From: Thermotogae bacterium
GTDB taxonomy: Bacteria; Thermotogota; Thermotogae; Petrotogales; Kosmotogaceae
Direction: 5' to 3'
DNA: 15,736 nucleotides
NCBI GenBank assembly: GCA_003643975.1
Contig: QNAR01000015.1
Coordinates: 1-15,736 of the forward strand
Shown here: positions 13,535 through 15,736 of the stretch, piece after piece
Numbering within the stretch: position 1 is the first letter of the stretch
Layout of the letters: each line of letters starts with the position of its first letter
Translations under genes and position numbers: made by a program
Notes under the pieces: model-generated
Seen by the model: the letters and a program-made list of their open reading frames with translations, nothing else
Told to the model about the DNA's origin: nothing
The model's database searches: none

Positions 13535-15559
13535 CTAAATTTCTATCTTCTTCACAAGGCTATCGATCAGTTTGTCATCGGCGATAAAAGGTATGGTAAT
13601 GTGATCCTCACCGAAGTTCTTTTTGTTATATTCAATAGCGGTTTCTATCGAATGCTCATTTCGCGCCCAGGCTCTTCTAGAAACACCGCTCATGACATCC
13701 CAGGCTATTGCGGTCTTGATTATCTCATCTACGCGTCGGCTACCATCGAGTACGAGACCAAAGCCGCCGTTGATCGCCTTTCCAATACCCACGCCACCAC
13801 CATTATGGAGAGAAACAAGTGTCATACCTCTCGCTGCGTTACCGGCAAAGCAGTGGGTTGCCATATCAGCCATGATATTACTTCCGTCTTTGATGTTGGA
13901 TGTCTCTCTGTATGGTGAGTCAGTTCCGCCTGTATCGTGATGGTCCCTGCCTATCATCACCGGGCCTATTTCTCCCCTTCTTACCATTTCGTTGAATTTC
14001 AAGGCTATGCGCATTCTACCTTCGGCATCTGAATAGAGTATTCTCGCCTGAGTACCGACGACAAGATTGTTTTTCTCAGCGTTCTTGATCCAGATGTAAT
14101 TATCCCTATCCTGCCCACGTCTATTGGGGTCAATACAATCCATTGCCGCTTTATCGGTTTTGATGAGATCTTCGTGTTTGCCACTAAGGCACACCCATCT
14201 GAAGGGACCGTAACCGTAATCGAAGAGCATGGGACCCATTATGTCTTCAACATATGAAGGGAAAATGAAACCTTCGCTTGTATCTACACCATTCTTTGCG
14301 ATCTCTTTTGCACCAGCGTCAAAAACCGCCTTCATAAAGCTGTTTCCGTAATCAAAGAAATATGTGCCCCTATCCACAAGAATTTTAATAAGTTCAAAAT
14401 GCTTTCTCAGTGATTTGTCTACAAGCTCTCTGAATGTTCTTTTGTCTTTGCTCAAAAGCTCTGTACGTTCTTCAAAGGTAATACCTTGAGGACAATAGCC
14501 ACCATCGTATGGGGCGTGGCAGGAAGTCTGGTCAGAAAGAAGATCAATATGAATCTTATGATCAACAGCGTATTGTAGAAGATCCACAATATTGCCATGA
14601 TAGCCAATGGAAATGCTCTTTCCGTTCCTCAAATGTTCATGAGCAATTTTGAAAGCTTCTTCTAAGTTGACAGTTGCAGTATCGAGCCATCCTTGATCCA
14701 GCCGGGTTTTTATTCTGGAGTAATCCACTTCCGCAATGATACCAACCCCATTTGCAATAGTTACAGCTTTTGCTTGAGCGCCACTCATGCCACCAAGGCC
14801 AGAAGAAACAAAGAGGAACCCTTTTAGATCACCATGTTCAGGAACGCCGAGCTTCAAACGTCCAGCGTTCAATATGGTATTGAATGTTCCGTGCACAATT
14901 CCCTGGGGGCCTATATACATCCATCCTCCAGCCGTCATCTGTCCATAATTTGCCACACCAAGAGCCTGAGCTTTGATCCAGTTTTCTTGATTGTCAAACA
15001 TGCCAACCATGAGTGCATTAGTGATAATAACGCGAGGTGCATTTCGTGAAGATTTAAATAGTCCCAAAGGATGTCCTGACATTATGACGAGCGTTTGCTC
15101 TTCAGTCATTATCTCCAGGTATTTCTTTGTTAGCTGGTATTGCATCCAGTTCTGGAAAACCTGACCTGTTTCTCCATAAGTGACTAACTCATATGGGTAC
15201 AAAGCGACATCGAAGTCGAGGTTGTTATCGATCATAACCTGTAAGGCTTTTCCTTCAAGTGTTTTACCTTTGTATTCGTTGATAGGCTTTCCTTTTATGG
15301 CCCCTTTTGGTCTGAATCGATAACCGTAAATCCTTCCACGAGTGAGAAGTTCATCCAAAAATTCAGGAGCGAGTTTTTCATGAAGTTCTTCGGGAATATA
15401 CCTGAGAGCATTCTTTAAAGCCAATTTAATCTCTCGCTTATTGAGTGTAAGCTCGCGCTTAGGTGCTCGCCTGACATTCGGAAGAAACTCCGGATCTGGT
15501 GGAAGCACTGGATCGAGTTTAATTGTCAGAGCTTGGAAAATGTCCATATTACTTATCAT
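13535..15559 (-). CDS. hutU: Urocanate hydratase (urocanase), long form
   Basis: Second enzyme of histidine breakdown: adds water to urocanate to give 4-imidazolone-5-propanoate, using tightly bound NAD+ as an electrophile; cytoplasmic. The 674 residues match the long urocanases (about 670, as in animals and some anaerobes), not the common bacterial form of about 555. Motifs: YGQMTAGGWMYIGPQGIVHG (205-224), SGLGGMSGAQAKA (253-265, NAD-binding region), DQTSCHAPYDGGYCPQG and GYGPFRWVCLSGKHEDL, where C457 probably corresponds to the active-site Cys of the Pseudomonas enzyme. GRDHHDTGG and SLHNGGGVGIG lie near the C-terminus. The frame extends to an ATG at 15583, but GGGGGGG at 15568-15574 lies between the two and suits the ATG at 15559. 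No hutH, hutI or formiminotransferase gene is in the window. It forms a two-gene unit with the desulfidase family gene. Confidence 0.95.
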   Translation of the reverse strand: MISNMDIFQALTIKLDPVLPPDPEFLPNVRRAPKRELTLNKREIKLALKNALRYIPEELHEKLAPEFLDELLTRGRIYGYRFRPKGAIKGKPINEYKGKTLEGKALQVMIDNNLDFDVALYPYELVTYGETGQVFQNWMQYQLTKKYLEIMTEEQTLVIMSGHPLGLFKSSRNAPRVIITNALMVGMFDNQENWIKAQALGVANYGQMTAGGWMYIGPQGIVHGTFNTILNAGRLKLGVPEHGDLKGFLFVSSGLGGMSGAQAKAVTIANGVGIIAEVDYSRIKTRLDQGWLDTATVNLEEAFKIAHEHLRNGKSISIGYHGNIVDLLQYAVDHKIHIDLLSDQTSCHAPYDGGYCPQGITFEERTELLSKDKRTFRELVDKSLRKHFELIKILVDRGTYFFDYGNSFMKAVFDAGAKEIAKNGVDTSEGFIFPSYVEDIMGPMLFDYGYGPFRWVCLSGKHEDLIKTDKAAMDCIDPNRRGQDRDNYIWIKNAEKNNLVVGTQARILYSDAEGRMRIALKFNEMVRRGEIGPVMIGRDHHDTGGTDSPYRETSNIKDGSNIMADMATHCFAGNAARGMTLVSLHNGGGVGIGKAINGGFGLVLDGSRRVDEIIKTAIAWDVMSGVSRRAWARNEHSIETAIEYNKKNFGEDHITIPFIADDKLIDSLVKKIEI

Positions 15560-15567
15560 AAACAATT

Positions 15568-15574
15568 CCCCCCC
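15568..15574 (-). promoter_or_regulatory. Ribosome site that sets the hutU start
   Basis: A run of seven G on the minus strand lies eight bases upstream of the ATG at 15559 and inside the frame that begins with the ATG at 15583. The earlier ATG has no purine-rich site in front of it. Confidence 0.65.
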
Positions 15575-15611
15575 ATTCGTCAATTTAATGTGTACTTATA
15601 CTCCAATAAAG

Positions 15612-15640
15612 ATTTTATCACTTAAATTGATACGAATAAA
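15612..15640 (-). promoter_or_regulatory. Probable promoter for hutU and the desulfidase gene
   Basis: Minus-strand TAAAAT (15612-15617) carries an extended TG at 15619-15620, and TTTATT (15635-15640) lies 17 bases upstream as a poor -35. The leader would be about 45 bases. A second TA-rich box, TATAAG, lies nearer the gene but lacks a matching -35. Confidence 0.4.
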
Positions 15641-15654
15641 AAAGGTACTACACC

Positions 15655-15700
15655 AAAAAACAAAGCACATAGATGATTAGAAATCCTTTATTGCGCTTTG
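15655..15700 (-). terminator. Intrinsic terminator of an upstream minus-strand gene outside the window
   Basis: In the minus-strand transcript CAAAGCGCA (15692-15700) pairs with TGTGCTTTG (15661-15669), nine pairs including one G-U. The 22-base loop holds a further GATT/AATC pairing, and TTTTTT follows (15655-15660). The plus strand has no T run after the stem. The gene it ends must stop at or beyond about 15701; three minus frames in 15701-15736 are possible and I cannot tell which is coding, if any. Confidence 0.7.
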
Positions 15701-15736
15701 CACTCTATAGAGAAAATTTAACGTCTTTCTTTTGGA

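Noticed and set aside
1..15736. Search for tRNA, rRNA, CRISPR repeats, transposases, integrases or attachment-site repeats
   Set aside because: None was seen by eye; almost all of the window is explained by twelve genes and short control regions.

Overview
The window looks like chromosomal DNA from an anaerobic bacterium. It is moderately AT-rich by eye, has strong AGGAGG-type ribosome sites, and its genes are densely packed with 4-base start/stop overlaps. The mix (an oxygen-sensitive 2-hydroxyacyl-CoA-dehydratase-type system, a Lon-like protease of the LonB/LonC kind, a UPF0597 cysteine desulfidase family protein and a long-form urocanase) would fit Thermotogota, perhaps the Kosmotoga/Mesotoga group. 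That placement is inference, not something the sequence proves. No rRNA, tRNA, CRISPR array, insertion sequence or phage gene was seen. Eleven of the twelve genes are on the minus strand and only one is on the plus strand.

Layout, read right to left in the direction of transcription. (1) 15700-12237: a terminator from an unseen upstream gene, a promoter, then hutU (urocanate hydratase) and, 12 bases behind it, a UPF0597/CyuA-type L-cysteine desulfidase. These are followed by a DUF4382 lipoprotein gene whose ribosome site lies inside a perfect 8-bp hairpin. (2) 11408-6378: a GC-rich terminator hairpin, then an exported PepSY-like protein, an OmpR-type response regulator, a sensor histidine kinase and a Lon-like ATP-dependent protease. 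The first three overlap or nearly overlap, which suggests one envelope-sensing unit with a protease behind it. (3) 6379-5226: the only plus-strand gene, a secreted protein with the zinc-ligand pattern of the phospholipase C/P1 nuclease superfamily. It shares a bidirectional terminator with the protease gene and diverges from a small methyltransferase-like gene through two back-to-back sigma-A-type promoters. (4) 4568-1: a promoter followed by a tight operon of a 2-hydroxyacyl-CoA dehydratase-like subunit, a fusion of a second such subunit with its ATP-driven [4Fe-4S] activator, tsaC/sua5 (threonylcarbamoyl-AMP synthase for tRNA t6A) and a PfkB-family sugar kinase cut by the window edge.

The parts most worth following up are the dehydratase/activase fusion system of unknown substrate, the PepSY-RR-HK-Lon gene set, the zinc enzyme that appears to mature to an N-terminal tryptophan, and the hairpins over two ribosome sites.
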